Shown in pieces: positions 26,159 through 40,014 of a stretch of 64,000 bases of DNA. Position 1 is the stretch's first letter; every line of letters begins with the position of its first letter. A program made the translations under genes and the position numbers. Source of the DNA: Bog-473 sp963707835 (GTDB taxonomy: Bacteria > Actinomycetota > Acidimicrobiia > Acidimicrobiales > RAAP-2); contig CAVPRI010000002.1 of assembly GCA_963707835.1 (NCBI GenBank), positions 992,001 through 1,056,000 on the forward strand. Reading direction: 5' to 3'. Under the pieces are notes generated by a model. That model was not told the DNA's origin. It saw nothing but the letters and a program-made list of their open reading frames with translations, and searched no databases.

Positions 26159-26440
26159 TCAACTCGCAGCGAGGATCTTCGCCTTCTGGGCGTCGAACTC
26201 GGCGTCGGTCAGTATGCCCTGGGCCTTGAGATCCGCCAGGTCTTTGAGCTGGGCCACCGTGTCCCTCGCCGGCTGGGAGGCCTGTGGTTGGGGCGCAGGC
26301 GTGTACTGCTGCTGTTGGTCGTACTGCTGCTGTTCCTGCTGGGCCCAACGGTTGCCCTGCCGACGCGACACGCGGTTCGAGACCGCCGTCGCCGTTCCGG
26401 CGACCACCGCGGTGCGGGCGATTCCTCTGAGTAGGGGCAC
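26159..26440 (-). CDS. SHOCT-domain protein
   Basis: A 93-residue protein: a short Ala/Thr-rich helix at the N-terminus, a Gln/Tyr/Pro-rich low-complexity middle, and a C-terminal SHOCT (short C-terminal) helix pair, QLKDLADLKAQGILTDAEFDAQKAKIL. SHOCT domains are usually fused to other domains and are thought to mediate oligomerisation or binding. It is followed on the same strand by two more genes of related type. The upstream DUF6325 gene ends 13 bases before its start. Confidence 0.82.
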   Translation of the reverse strand: MPLLRGIARTAVVAGTATAVSNRVSRRQGNRWAQQEQQQYDQQQQYTPAPQPQASQPARDTVAQLKDLADLKAQGILTDAEFDAQKAKILAAS

Positions 26441-26452
26441 GCCGTTCTCCTT

Positions 26453-26890
26453 TCAGCCCTCGGCTGCGTCGAGCGCAGCGAGGAGGTCGTCCTGGGGGAT
26501 GTACCCCGCGGCCACCAGCTCGGCCCCGCCACGGCGCAGGGACTGGATGAAGTCGGTCGCCCACCGGTTCTCGAAGATCAAGATGGCCGCCGAAGAACCG
26601 GGCTGAATCGCCGGTGCCGCCTCAGCGAGGTCGGACTCGCCGACCAGCCCAGAAGAAGCGCCCTCGAAGATCGCCAGGTCCACGGTGCCGTCCACGTCCA
26701 GGTCCTGGATCTGGAGGACCCCCAGGGAGCCGTCTTCTCCCTTGGCCACGAAGACCAGGTCGAGGATCCGAACCACCCCGCGTTCGACCAGGTCGACCAG
26801 GATGGGGAGTCCCTCGCCGGTCATCTTGCTCCCCGGAAACTCCACGATCAGGTAGCTGATCGGCCCCAGGGGGCCAGAAGGATCTGCCAT
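26453..26890 (-). CDS. DUF6325-like protein
   Basis: A 145-residue soluble protein. The N-terminus LGPISYLIVEFPGSKMTGEGLP and the run RILDLVFVAKGEDGS are typical of a small actinobacterial family that shares the general form of DUF1269/DUF6325. The C-terminal half contains IFENRWATDFIQSLRRGGAELVAAGYIP. Function unknown. ATG 26890 was preferred over an ATG 23 codons upstream because it matches the family N-terminus and has GGGAGGGG before it. It probably forms an operon with the neighbouring SHOCT genes. Confidence 0.72.
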   Translation of the reverse strand: MADPSGPLGPISYLIVEFPGSKMTGEGLPILVDLVERGVVRILDLVFVAKGEDGSLGVLQIQDLDVDGTVDLAIFEGASSGLVGESDLAEAAPAIQPGSSAAILIFENRWATDFIQSLRRGGAELVAAGYIPQDDLLAALDAAEG

Positions 26891-27075
26891 CGCTCTACCC
26901 CTCCCGTACAGTGCCCGCTTCCGAATCGTAGTCCCGACGCGTTCGTGACGAAACCTCATCTGCGCTCACGTTGCGGAGGGCGACCGAGGAACGGGGAAGA
27001 TCGCTCGACGTCCTCAGTGCCGCGCGCCTCGCTCCCACGAACCGCTCCGCGATGCCGGATCGTGCTCGGTGTTGG

Positions 27076-27483
27076 TCAGCCTGCAGCCAGGAGGATCTTC
27101 GCCTTTTGCGCCTCGAACTCGGCGTCGGTCAGGACGCCCTTCGACTTGAGGTCGGCCAGGCTGCTCAGCTGTGACGCCACGTCGCCGCTCGAAGACCCCG
27201 CGGCCTCCCGCACGGCTTGGTCGAAGGCGCTCTTCTGCTGAGCCGCGTCCTGCAGGCGACGTTCTTGCATCTTTCCGCCCCGGGCGATCAGGTACACGAA
27301 CACACCGAGGAACGGGAGGATGATCACGAAGATGCACCACAGCGCCTTGGCCCACCCTCCCAGATCCCCGCTGCGAAAGACATCCATGAAGACGGTGATG
27401 AGAATCCAGATCCAGATGAAGAACAAGAAGAAGTACAACATCGACAGGAACACGCCGCCGAGCGGATAGTTGTACGCGAGCAT
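27076..27483 (-). CDS. PLDc_N/SHOCT membrane protein
   Basis: A 135-residue protein with two hydrophobic helices at the N-terminus (about residues 10-32 and 43-65, containing WIWILITVFMDVFRS and the WCIFVIILPFLGVFVYLIARG stretch). A charged linker follows (QERRLQDAAQQ) and then a C-terminal SHOCT motif, SLADLKSKGVLTDAEFEAQK. The first part matches the phospholipase D N-terminal two-helix domain, found in many small actinobacterial membrane proteins. It heads a run with the DUF6325 and SHOCT genes. Function unknown. Confidence 0.82.
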   Translation of the reverse strand: MLAYNYPLGGVFLSMLYFFLFFIWIWILITVFMDVFRSGDLGGWAKALWCIFVIILPFLGVFVYLIARGGKMQERRLQDAAQQKSAFDQAVREAAGSSSGDVASQLSSLADLKSKGVLTDAEFEAQKAKILLAAG

Positions 27484-27641
27484 CGGGTCTCCTTGTGGTG
27501 TGCTTCGAGGGGCCTGGAACTCGGGACTTTCTAGCCCGCCTGCACGTTCAGGGCCAGCACCTTGGGCATCGCGTCATGAAGGCCGATCAGTGACCTCAGA
27601 CCCCCTGAGCGGGCGCGCCCGCGTTACCGTGGGCTCGGGGC

Positions 27642-29051
27642 CTACCTTCCGACGGCGAGGTCGACCAGGTCTCGCACGTGGACGTCGTGGGCCTGGCGCC
27701 GCAACGCTGCCTCGATGTTTCCCTCGGGGACGAGCATCCGCAAGCCTTCTGGGTGGATGCGGAAGCGGAGCGGTGTCTCGAGCTCGAGCGCCTCCCCGTC
27801 GATCCCGGCGTAGGCCTTGCCCGAGCGTGACCGAACTTCGAACTCCTCACATTCGAACTGGTAGGCGTGGCCGCTGGCCGCCCCGTGGCCGGCCAGCGCC
27901 AAGGTGATCACCTTGGCGGCCTGGGCGCCCGTGCTGGCGCTGACAGCGAAGACGCCGAGTCGTCCCGTGTCGAGCCGCCTTCGCTGCGACGCGTCCAGGG
28001 AGGCTCCCAGGACGTAGGGGTTGTTCGAGACCATGATCAGGAACGTGCCGTCGACCTCGGTGCCGTCCGGCGTGACGAACTGGAGATCGAAGGGCTCGCT
28101 CCGCTGGCCCAAGAGCTGAGGCAGCAGCGCTTGGGTCGTTTCCTTCTTGGCCTCCCGATAGCCCTCTTGCTGCACGATGGTGGCGTAGATGCCCAACGAG
28201 ACGTTGTTGACGAAGAAGCGCTCGTTCACCGTGGCGTAGTCGACGCGGCGCTCGACCGCGTCCCCGAAGGCGTAAACGCTCTTCCGAGGGTCCTCGCGAT
28301 CGAGACCCAAGTCGAGCGCGAAGTGGTTGCGGGTCCCCGCCGCGACGCAGACGAAGGGCAGGTCGTGCTCGACGGCGAGCGACGCGACCAACGCCTGGGA
28401 GCCGTCCCCACCGGCCATGCCGAGACAATCGGCACCGCGGCCGATGGCGTCGCGAGCCAGCTCGGCCAGGTCCAGATCACGCTCGAGGCTGACCGTCTCG
28501 ACGCCGACGGAGGCGGCGAGATCCTGGAGGCCGAAGCGCTCCACCTTGCCTCCGCCCGACCACGGGTTGCACAAGAGCACGGGATGGACCGGTGGTGGGA
28601 CCCGGTGGGTGGCGCTGCTGGTCGATTCCTGCAGTCGAGCGGAAAGTGAGGCTCGGGCCGACATGATCGCAATGCAGAGGAGCAGCAGCGCGAGAACGAG
28701 TCGGACGACCGATGCCCAGCTCTCCTGTCCCGCCCGGAGAAACGCGACGACCATCAGGGCACTGCCCACGACCGCTCCGGCGTACCCGACGAGACGCCGC
28801 GGCGAGCGCTCGGTGATGACCCACCAGCCGCCGGCGATCCCAAGCACCGCGCCGGCCAGGCCAAGAACGACATAGACGCCGTTGCGCACCAAGAACCCGA
28901 CGACCAGGAGCAGGAGCAGGGCTCCCGCGACCAGGGAGGCGACCGCCAGCGCACGAGGCCGACGAGCCGTGGGGCCTGATGAGTCGGTTCTGGCGGTTCT
29001 GGCGGTTCCGTCGGGACCGGGTCTTGCCCCCATCTCCGGTCCGTTCGCCAT
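27642..29051 (-). CDS. Diacylglycerol kinase-like protein with N-terminal membrane helices
   Basis: A 469-residue protein. An N-terminal membrane part has four hydrophobic helices within about residues 32-130. The C-terminal half is a lipid-kinase (DAGK/YegS) domain with LLCNPWSGGGKVERF, the nucleotide loop GMAGGDGSQ and CVAAGTRNHFALDLG, then the VNNVSLG segment. It should phosphorylate a diacylglycerol-like or long-chain base lipid using ATP. Fusion to membrane spans is less usual than the soluble DgkB form. ATG 29051 has GGGAGGAGGCG before it. It shares a 76-base divergent promoter region with the SulP gene. Confidence 0.85.
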   Translation of the reverse strand: MANGPEMGARPGPDGTARTARTDSSGPTARRPRALAVASLVAGALLLLLVVGFLVRNGVYVVLGLAGAVLGIAGGWWVITERSPRRLVGYAGAVVGSALMVVAFLRAGQESWASVVRLVLALLLLCIAIMSARASLSARLQESTSSATHRVPPPVHPVLLCNPWSGGGKVERFGLQDLAASVGVETVSLERDLDLAELARDAIGRGADCLGMAGGDGSQALVASLAVEHDLPFVCVAAGTRNHFALDLGLDREDPRKSVYAFGDAVERRVDYATVNERFFVNNVSLGIYATIVQQEGYREAKKETTQALLPQLLGQRSEPFDLQFVTPDGTEVDGTFLIMVSNNPYVLGASLDASQRRRLDTGRLGVFAVSASTGAQAAKVITLALAGHGAASGHAYQFECEEFEVRSRSGKAYAGIDGEALELETPLRFRIHPEGLRMLVPEGNIEAALRRQAHDVHVRDLVDLAVGR

Positions 29052-29127
29052 GCGTCGCCTCCTCCCGGTCCCGATCGACCAGGCATTGTAAGTTCACCAC
29101 CCGAGGCACGGAGGAACCAACGCCACT

Positions 29128-30852
29128 GTGAGTACAGGACCGGAGATGACAGGCGGCGGCTCCGGAATCGCTCGCTGGGTACCTGGCGTCAGTTCAGTCC
29201 GTACGTATCAGGGCAGGTGGGCGCGCCCTGACGTGATCGCCGGCGTGGTCCTGGCCGCGATTCTCGTTCCCCAGGGGATGGCGTACGCCGAGCTGGCCGG
29301 CCTCCCTCCTGTCACGGGCCTCTACACGACCATTGGGTGCCTGATCGGCTACGCCGTCTTCGGACCGTCGAGGATCCTCGTGCTGGGGCCCGACTCGTCG
29401 ATCTCCCCGATGATCTTCGCCGCCTTGGTGCCCCTGCTGGTGGGAGGCGACACGCATCGCGCCATCGCCCTGGCCGGAATGCTGGCGGTGATCGTGGCGA
29501 TCATCGAGATCGGCATGGGCCTGGCCCGCCTCGGATTCGTGGCCGATCTGCTCTCCAACGAGGTCCAGGTCGGCTACATGAACGGGCTGGCGCTCGTCAT
29601 CATCGTCGGCCAGCTGCCAAAGCTGTGCGGCTTCTCCACCGATGCCGAGGGCTTCGGCCCCGAGCTCAAGGCCTTCGTCGTGCACCTGGACTCCACCGTC
29701 GGGGCCGCCCTGGCCGTGGGGATCGGGGTGTTGGCCATCCTCCTGATCCTCCCCCGCTTCACCCGGATGCTCCCTGCCGTCCTGGTGGCGATCGTGGCGG
29801 CCACGGTCGTCTCGGCGGTCTTCGACCTGCACGCCCACGGCGTCCCCACCGTCGGAACGTTGCCCAGAGGGATCCCCAGACCGTCGCTCCCGTGGACCAA
29901 GTTCTCCGACATCGGGCCGCTGATGATCGCCGCCGTGGGCATCACGTTGGTGTCACTGGCCGACACGATCGCCACCTCGTCGAGCTTCAGTGCCCGGAGA
30001 GGTGACGAAGTGGATCCGAACCAGGAGATGATCGGTATCGGCGCCGCCAATCTGGCGGCAGGTTGTCTCCAGGGCTTCGCCGTGTCGACCAGCGGGTCTC
30101 GCACCGCAGTCGTCGAGCAGGCGGGCGCCAAGACCCAGCTGGCCTCGGTCGTCGGGGCCGGGATCGTGGCCGTGCTGCTCTTGTTCTTCAACTCCCTGCT
30201 GGCCGACCTGCCGCAGTCGGCCCTCGCTGCCGTGCTGATCGGCGCCGCATTCTTGCTCCTCGACCTGCCGGTGCTCGCCCGTTACTGGCGGGTCCGCAAG
30301 AGCGCGTTCGTGCTCTCGGTCATCGCCAGTCTGGGCGTGATCGTCCTCGGCGTCCTCCAGGGCATCGTCATCGCCGTGGCGTTGGCCGTGGCCCTCTACT
30401 TCCGGCGCGGGTGGCAGCCACACGGAGCAGTTCTGGGCCAGGACCACGCCGTCGGAGGGTGGCACAACGTGAAGCGCCACCCTGACGCCCACCAGCTACC
30501 CGGGATCGCGGTCTACCGGTGGGAGGCGCCCCTCTTCTTCGCCAATTGCTCCTCGTTCCGTTCCCAGGTCCGTGGCGTCGTCAAGGCGCGTCCGGTGACG
30601 TGGGTGGTGATCCAATGTGAAGCCATCACCGACATCGACGTGTCCGCCGCGGAGATGCTCGAACAGCTAGACCAGGAGCTCAACGCGGGCGGCGTCCACA
30701 TGGCATTCGTCGAGATGCGCACACGACTCCAGAATCTCGTACAGCGATACGGCCTCTTCGAGACGCTGGACCGCGATCGGTTCTATCCCACGCTGGAGTC
30801 GGGACTGACCGCGATCCAAGAGGAGCGGCGACGTGGCGAAGCACCCACGTGA
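29128..30852 (+). CDS. SulP-family anion transporter
   Basis: A 574-residue transporter of the SLC26/SulP family (sulfate, bicarbonate or other anions). Family signatures include VVLAAILVPQGMAYAELAGLPPV in the second span and the later DLPQSALAAVLIGAAFLL. About ten to twelve spans are followed by a C-terminal STAS domain (from about 440; VIQCEAITDIDVSAAEMLE holds its signature). The start is GTG 29128; ATG 29146 is an alternative. No carbonic anhydrase or sulfate-assimilation gene is near, so the anion cannot be inferred from context. Confidence 0.9.
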   Translation: MSTGPEMTGGGSGIARWVPGVSSVRTYQGRWARPDVIAGVVLAAILVPQGMAYAELAGLPPVTGLYTTIGCLIGYAVFGPSRILVLGPDSSISPMIFAALVPLLVGGDTHRAIALAGMLAVIVAIIEIGMGLARLGFVADLLSNEVQVGYMNGLALVIIVGQLPKLCGFSTDAEGFGPELKAFVVHLDSTVGAALAVGIGVLAILLILPRFTRMLPAVLVAIVAATVVSAVFDLHAHGVPTVGTLPRGIPRPSLPWTKFSDIGPLMIAAVGITLVSLADTIATSSSFSARRGDEVDPNQEMIGIGAANLAAGCLQGFAVSTSGSRTAVVEQAGAKTQLASVVGAGIVAVLLLFFNSLLADLPQSALAAVLIGAAFLLLDLPVLARYWRVRKSAFVLSVIASLGVIVLGVLQGIVIAVALAVALYFRRGWQPHGAVLGQDHAVGGWHNVKRHPDAHQLPGIAVYRWEAPLFFANCSSFRSQVRGVVKARPVTWVVIQCEAITDIDVSAAEMLEQLDQELNAGGVHMAFVEMRTRLQNLVQRYGLFETLDRDRFYPTLESGLTAIQEERRRGEAPT

Positions 30853-30969
30853 CGCCGTGTGCCATCCTGCCGAACTGGAGGTGCCTCGATCCGTGAGGGT
30901 CAGCCGTGACCACCGCTCGTGGCCAGCCCGGGCCGACCACGCGAAAGGCACGTCGTCACACGCGAGTTC

Positions 30970-34902
<3,933 letters not shown>

Positions 34903-34988
34903 GCCTGGGGTCCTCCTGGGGGCTCGTTCGTATCGTGGCTGGTGGATGTGCCTCGTTCCGACTTCGGGAAGGTGGGCCGCCGCACCAA

Positions 34989-35036
34989 CCACAAGATATT
35001 GTGGCCGACCCTCCCCCGAGACACGAGATGCTGTGG
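34989..35036 (-). promoter_or_regulatory. Two NrdR-box-like palindromes upstream of nrdJ
   Basis: CCACAAGATATTGTGG at 34989-35004 is a close match to the NrdR box; ACACGAGATGCTGTGG at 35021-35036 is a weaker one. Their starts are 32 bp apart, three helical turns, the spacing known for tandem NrdR sites. They lie just downstream of the -10 element, so NrdR with ATP/dATP would repress nrdJ. nrdR itself is not in the window. Confidence 0.8.
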
Positions 35037-35038
35037 TC

Positions 35039-35068
35039 ATTACAGCACTGTAGTTACGCACGTGTCAA
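35039..35068 (-). promoter_or_regulatory. Promoter of nrdJ
   Basis: On the minus strand TTGACA (35063-35068) is followed after 18 bases by TGTAAT (35039-35044). The start of transcription would fall near 35032, within the upstream NrdR box, leaving an mRNA leader of about 130 bases before ATG 34902. Confidence 0.7.
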
Positions 35069-35218
35069 CCAACTCGGCGCAGCATCCCTCCAGGTCACCG
35101 GCTTTTCGCGCCAAGAGTCGCGCCGGGGGCGGCTGAGGGCCCCTCCGACGCGCCGATTTCGTGCACCTGGGGCAGCGCCGTGAGAGGCACGTCGTCGAGC
35201 GGTTAGCGTCGCTGACCC

Positions 35219-36823
<1,605 letters not shown>

Positions 36824-36910
36824 ACGTGAGGTGACCTGCCCCAACCGATTGGGATGGGTACCGACCTCGCCGGGCCCTTCTTGTAATCCACCGAGACCTA
36901 CGCTCGCACA

Positions 36911-38059
36911 GTGAGCGAACAAACCGCTTCTCGCATAGAGCCGTTCAGGATCGACGTCCCCCTCACCACAATCGACGATCTGCGGACCCGCCTGCAGCGC
37001 ACCCGCTGGGCCGACCCCGACCCCAGCGACGACTGGTCCCAAGGCGTCCCCGTGCACTATCTGCGCAGTCTGTGCGAGTACTGGAGCGAGGAATATGACT
37101 GGTCGGCTCGGCAGTCCCACCTGAACACCTTTCCCCATTTCCGCGCCTTGATCGACGGTCTGCACATTCATTTCCTGCACGTGAGGTCACGCCACCAAGA
37201 AGCCCTGCCGTTGCTCTTGACCCACGGGTGGCCAGGTTCAGTGGTCGAGTTCCTCGACGCGATTGGACCCCTAACCGACCCGGTCGCCCACGGCGGGGAT
37301 GCGTCAGACGCCTTCCACGTGGTCGTCCCGTCGCTGCCCGGCTACGGGTTCTCGGACAAGCCCACCGGGCTCGGTTGGGGGGTCGAGAGAACGGCGAGGG
37401 CGTGGAGAGAACTGATGTCGCGACTCGGCTACACCCGCTACGGCGCACAGGGGGGTGACTGGGGATCTTTCGTGAGCCTGCAGCTCGGCGAGCAGGACGC
37501 GGCGCACGTGGTCGGCGTGCACGTCAACCTGCTCATGTTGCGCCCGCGGTCAGGCGATGGCGAATGGACCGACTCCGAGCAGTCGGCGCTCGAATCCGCC
37601 GAGCATTTCCAGCAGATCGACTCGGGTTATCTGAAGCTGCAGTCGACCAGGCCGCAGACACTCGGCTACGCGCTCACTGATTCACCCGCCGGACAATGTG
37701 CGTGGATTCTCGAGAAATTCTGGTCATGGACCGACACGGGGGGTGATCCCGTTGGGGCTCTCGGAGCCGATCGAATCCTCGACAACATCATGCTCTACTG
37801 GCTTCCGGCGACCGGCGCCTCGTCGGCCCGGATGTACTGGGAGTCGGCCCGCAACCTGCGCACCGGCTCGGTCTCGGTCCCCCTGGGAGTCTCGGTGTTT
37901 CCCAAGGAGATCTTCCGACCCTCCCGTCGCATTGCCCAACGACGCTTCCCCGACATTCGCTACTGGGGCACTCCACCCGCCGGCGGTCACTTCGCCGCGT
38001 TCGAACAGCCGACTCTGTTCGTAGAGGAGCTCCGGCGGTTCTTCCGCACCGTGCGGTGA
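36911..38059 (+). CDS. Epoxide hydrolase (EHN-domain alpha/beta hydrolase)
   Basis: A 382-residue enzyme that opens epoxides with water. The N-terminal EHN domain is recognisable in the FRIDVPLTTIDDLRTRLQRTRW run. The fold then gives LTHGWPGSVVEF (oxyanion hole), the Asp nucleophile in AQGGDWGSFVS, and near the end GGHFAAFEQP with the catalytic His. The lid supplies Tyr residues (for example in LYWLPATGASSARMYWES). Natural substrates are unknown. It stands alone, 87 bases after glpK and ahead of the SDR operon on the same strand. Confidence 0.9.
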   Translation: MSEQTASRIEPFRIDVPLTTIDDLRTRLQRTRWADPDPSDDWSQGVPVHYLRSLCEYWSEEYDWSARQSHLNTFPHFRALIDGLHIHFLHVRSRHQEALPLLLTHGWPGSVVEFLDAIGPLTDPVAHGGDASDAFHVVVPSLPGYGFSDKPTGLGWGVERTARAWRELMSRLGYTRYGAQGGDWGSFVSLQLGEQDAAHVVGVHVNLLMLRPRSGDGEWTDSEQSALESAEHFQQIDSGYLKLQSTRPQTLGYALTDSPAGQCAWILEKFWSWTDTGGDPVGALGADRILDNIMLYWLPATGASSARMYWESARNLRTGSVSVPLGVSVFPKEIFRPSRRIAQRRFPDIRYWGTPPAGGHFAAFEQPTLFVEELRRFFRTVR

Positions 38060-38191
38060 CGTCCGGCCTCCGCTGCATTCGACCGTCCCACTCCGGCCGG
38101 ATCGACGGTAGACACCCACGCAGGGCATAAAGCAAGCTAATACTTGTTATATTTGCAGGAGCGGACGGACCGCTTGGAAAGGTGGGCAGCC

Positions 38192-38908
38192 ATGAGCGTG
38201 GCCATCGTGACGGGAGCCAGCCGAGGGCTGGGAGAAGCGCTGGCAGGTGGACTGGCCAGGACGGGGTGGTCCGTGGTCATCGACGGGCGCGATCCGGCCG
38301 CGTTGGACGTCGCCGCGACACGGATCCGCGCCGGTGCCGCACCCGGGGCAGAGGTCGTCGCCCTGGCCGGCGACGTGAGGGACCCCGGGCATCGCCACGA
38401 CCTGACGGGCGCCGCCTTCGACTTGCGGGGCCTCGATCTGGTGGTGAACAACGCCGGGACGCTCGGTGCGACACCACTTCCCCGGCTCGCCGACTACCCG
38501 CTCGGCGAGTTGCGGGCCGCCTTCGAGGCCAACGTGGTGGCGCCTCTGGGTCTGGTGCAAGACGCACTCCCGCTCCTGTTGGACGCTCCGCACCCCCGCG
38601 TCCTCGACATCACCTCCGACGCTGCGGTCGAGGCCTACGTGGGGTGGGGCGGGTACGGGGCGGGCAAGGCCGCGCTCGAGCACCTGGGCGCCGTGTTGGC
38701 CGCGGAGATCCCCGGACTCACCGTCTGGTCGGTCGACCCCGGAGACCTGCGCACCGCCATGCACCAGGCGGCCTTCCCCGACGAGGACATCTCGGACCGA
38801 CCCGAACCCGCCTCCGTCGTGCCCGCCTTCCTCGACCTGATCGCCAGCCATCGGCCGAGTGGCCGCTACCGCGCCGCCCAGTTGGTCCCGACATCGGCAC
38901 CGACATGA
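38192..38908 (+). CDS. Short-chain dehydrogenase/reductase
   Basis: A 238-residue Rossmann-fold oxidoreductase. The dinucleotide loop VTGASRGLGEALA and the NNAG motif are present. The active site is not quite standard: the Ser is in ITSDAAVEAY, and Tyr and Lys in GGYGAGKAAL supply the Y-x-x-x-K pair. ATG 38192 was chosen over an upstream ATG because it begins right at the cofactor loop. It is the first gene of a tightly overlapping operon with a QueA-like gene (ATGA overlap) and a SufR-like regulator. The region before it dips in GC and contains CAAG-CTAATA-CTTG, a possible regulator site. The substrate is unknown. Confidence 0.87.
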   Translation: MSVAIVTGASRGLGEALAGGLARTGWSVVIDGRDPAALDVAATRIRAGAAPGAEVVALAGDVRDPGHRHDLTGAAFDLRGLDLVVNNAGTLGATPLPRLADYPLGELRAAFEANVVAPLGLVQDALPLLLDAPHPRVLDITSDAAVEAYVGWGGYGAGKAALEHLGAVLAAEIPGLTVWSVDPGDLRTAMHQAAFPDEDISDRPEPASVVPAFLDLIASHRPSGRYRAAQLVPTSAPT

Positions 38909-40014
38909 CCACGCTGACCCGCTCGCCCCTGGACACATCGGCGACTCCGGTCCCCGCCGAATGGGCCCTACCCGTGCTGCGCCCACTCCCCTTTACCCTG
39001 CCGGGTGAGCTCGAGGCGTCCTCCCCGCCAGAGAGCCGAGGGGTGGCACGTGACGCCGTGCGCATGCTGGTGGCCACCCGTGCCGACGGTTCGCTCGTCC
39101 ACTCCTGCTTCAGCGCGCTCCCCGACTTCCTCGACGAGCGCGACCTGGTCGTCATCAACACCTCGGGAACGCGCCCGGCCGAGCTCGACGCCACGGCGGC
39201 CGATCGCACGGCGTTGCAAGTGCACCTCTCGACCCGCCTGCCGGCCGGCCTCTGGACCCTGGAGCTGCGGCGCCACGGACAAGCCCACCTGAGTGCGGCA
39301 CCGGGACAGACCTTGCGCCTGGCCGAGCACGGCCGCGTGACCCTGCTCGCCCCCTACGCCGCCGGGCCCCGTGGGCGAGGCGTACGGCTGTGGCTGGCGC
39401 AGATCGAGATGCCCGACCAGATCGACGCGTACCTGGCGCGCCACGGGCGACCGATCCACTACGGCTACACCAGTGGGCAGTACCCGCTGTCGGCGTATCA
39501 GAACGTGTACGCCACCGAGCCGGGCTCGGCCGAGATGCCGAGCGCGGGCCGTCCCTTCACTCCCGAGATCCTGACCCGCCTGGTGGCGAAGGGGGTGGGC
39601 GTCACTCCCCTGCTCCTGCACACCGGAGTGGCCTCCCTCGAGATCACCGAGCCCCCCTACCCCGAGTACTTCAAGGTCTCGCTCCCCACGGCCCGTCGGG
39701 TCAACGAGACCCGAGCCGCCGGGGGTCGCGTGGTGGCAGTCGGCACCACGGTGGTACGGGCGCTCGAGTCGGTCGTCGACGATGATGGGCACGTGCACCC
39801 CGGCGAAGGCTGGACTGAGACGGTCGTGTCACCGGCGCGACCGGCCCGTGCCGTCGACGGCATCCTGACCGGCTGGCACCAGCCCGAAGCGTCCCACCTG
39901 GCCATGCTCGAGTCGATCGCCGGGCGGCCCCTGCTCGAGGCCTCGTACGCGGCGGCGCTCGAACAGCGCTACCTGTGGCACGAATTCGGCGACGTCCATC
40001 TCGTGCTGCCGTGA
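38905..40014 (+). CDS. Divergent QueA-like protein (SAM:tRNA ribosyltransferase-isomerase family)
   Basis: A 369-residue protein with the QueA fold. Genuine QueA transfers the ribosyl part of SAM to 7-deazaguanine in tRNA. Recognisable blocks are DLVVINTSGTRPAEL, IHYGYTSGQYPLSAYQNVYA and a block corresponding to QueA's tRNA/base-binding AGLHFT motif, which here reads AGRPFT. The LHVG stretch reads LHTG, and TTVVRALESV near the end is typical. No other queuosine gene (tgt, queG/H, folE-like) is in the window. It overlaps the SDR stop by ATGA and the regulator start by GTGA, so all three are co-translated. I suspect a distinct subfamily with altered substrate rather than a queuosine enzyme. Confidence 0.75.
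   Translation: MTTLTRSPLDTSATPVPAEWALPVLRPLPFTLPGELEASSPPESRGVARDAVRMLVATRADGSLVHSCFSALPDFLDERDLVVINTSGTRPAELDATAADRTALQVHLSTRLPAGLWTLELRRHGQAHLSAAPGQTLRLAEHGRVTLLAPYAAGPRGRGVRLWLAQIEMPDQIDAYLARHGRPIHYGYTSGQYPLSAYQNVYATEPGSAEMPSAGRPFTPEILTRLVAKGVGVTPLLLHTGVASLEITEPPYPEYFKVSLPTARRVNETRAAGGRVVAVGTTVVRALESVVDDDGHVHPGEGWTETVVSPARPARAVDGILTGWHQPEASHLAMLESIAGRPLLEASYAAALEQRYLWHEFGDVHLVLP

Noticed and set aside
35041..35052. LexA (SOS) box from TACAG-CA-CTGTA
   Set aside because: The arms do not fit the actinobacterial GAAC-N4-GTTC LexA consensus; the palindrome overlaps the promoter and is probably incidental.
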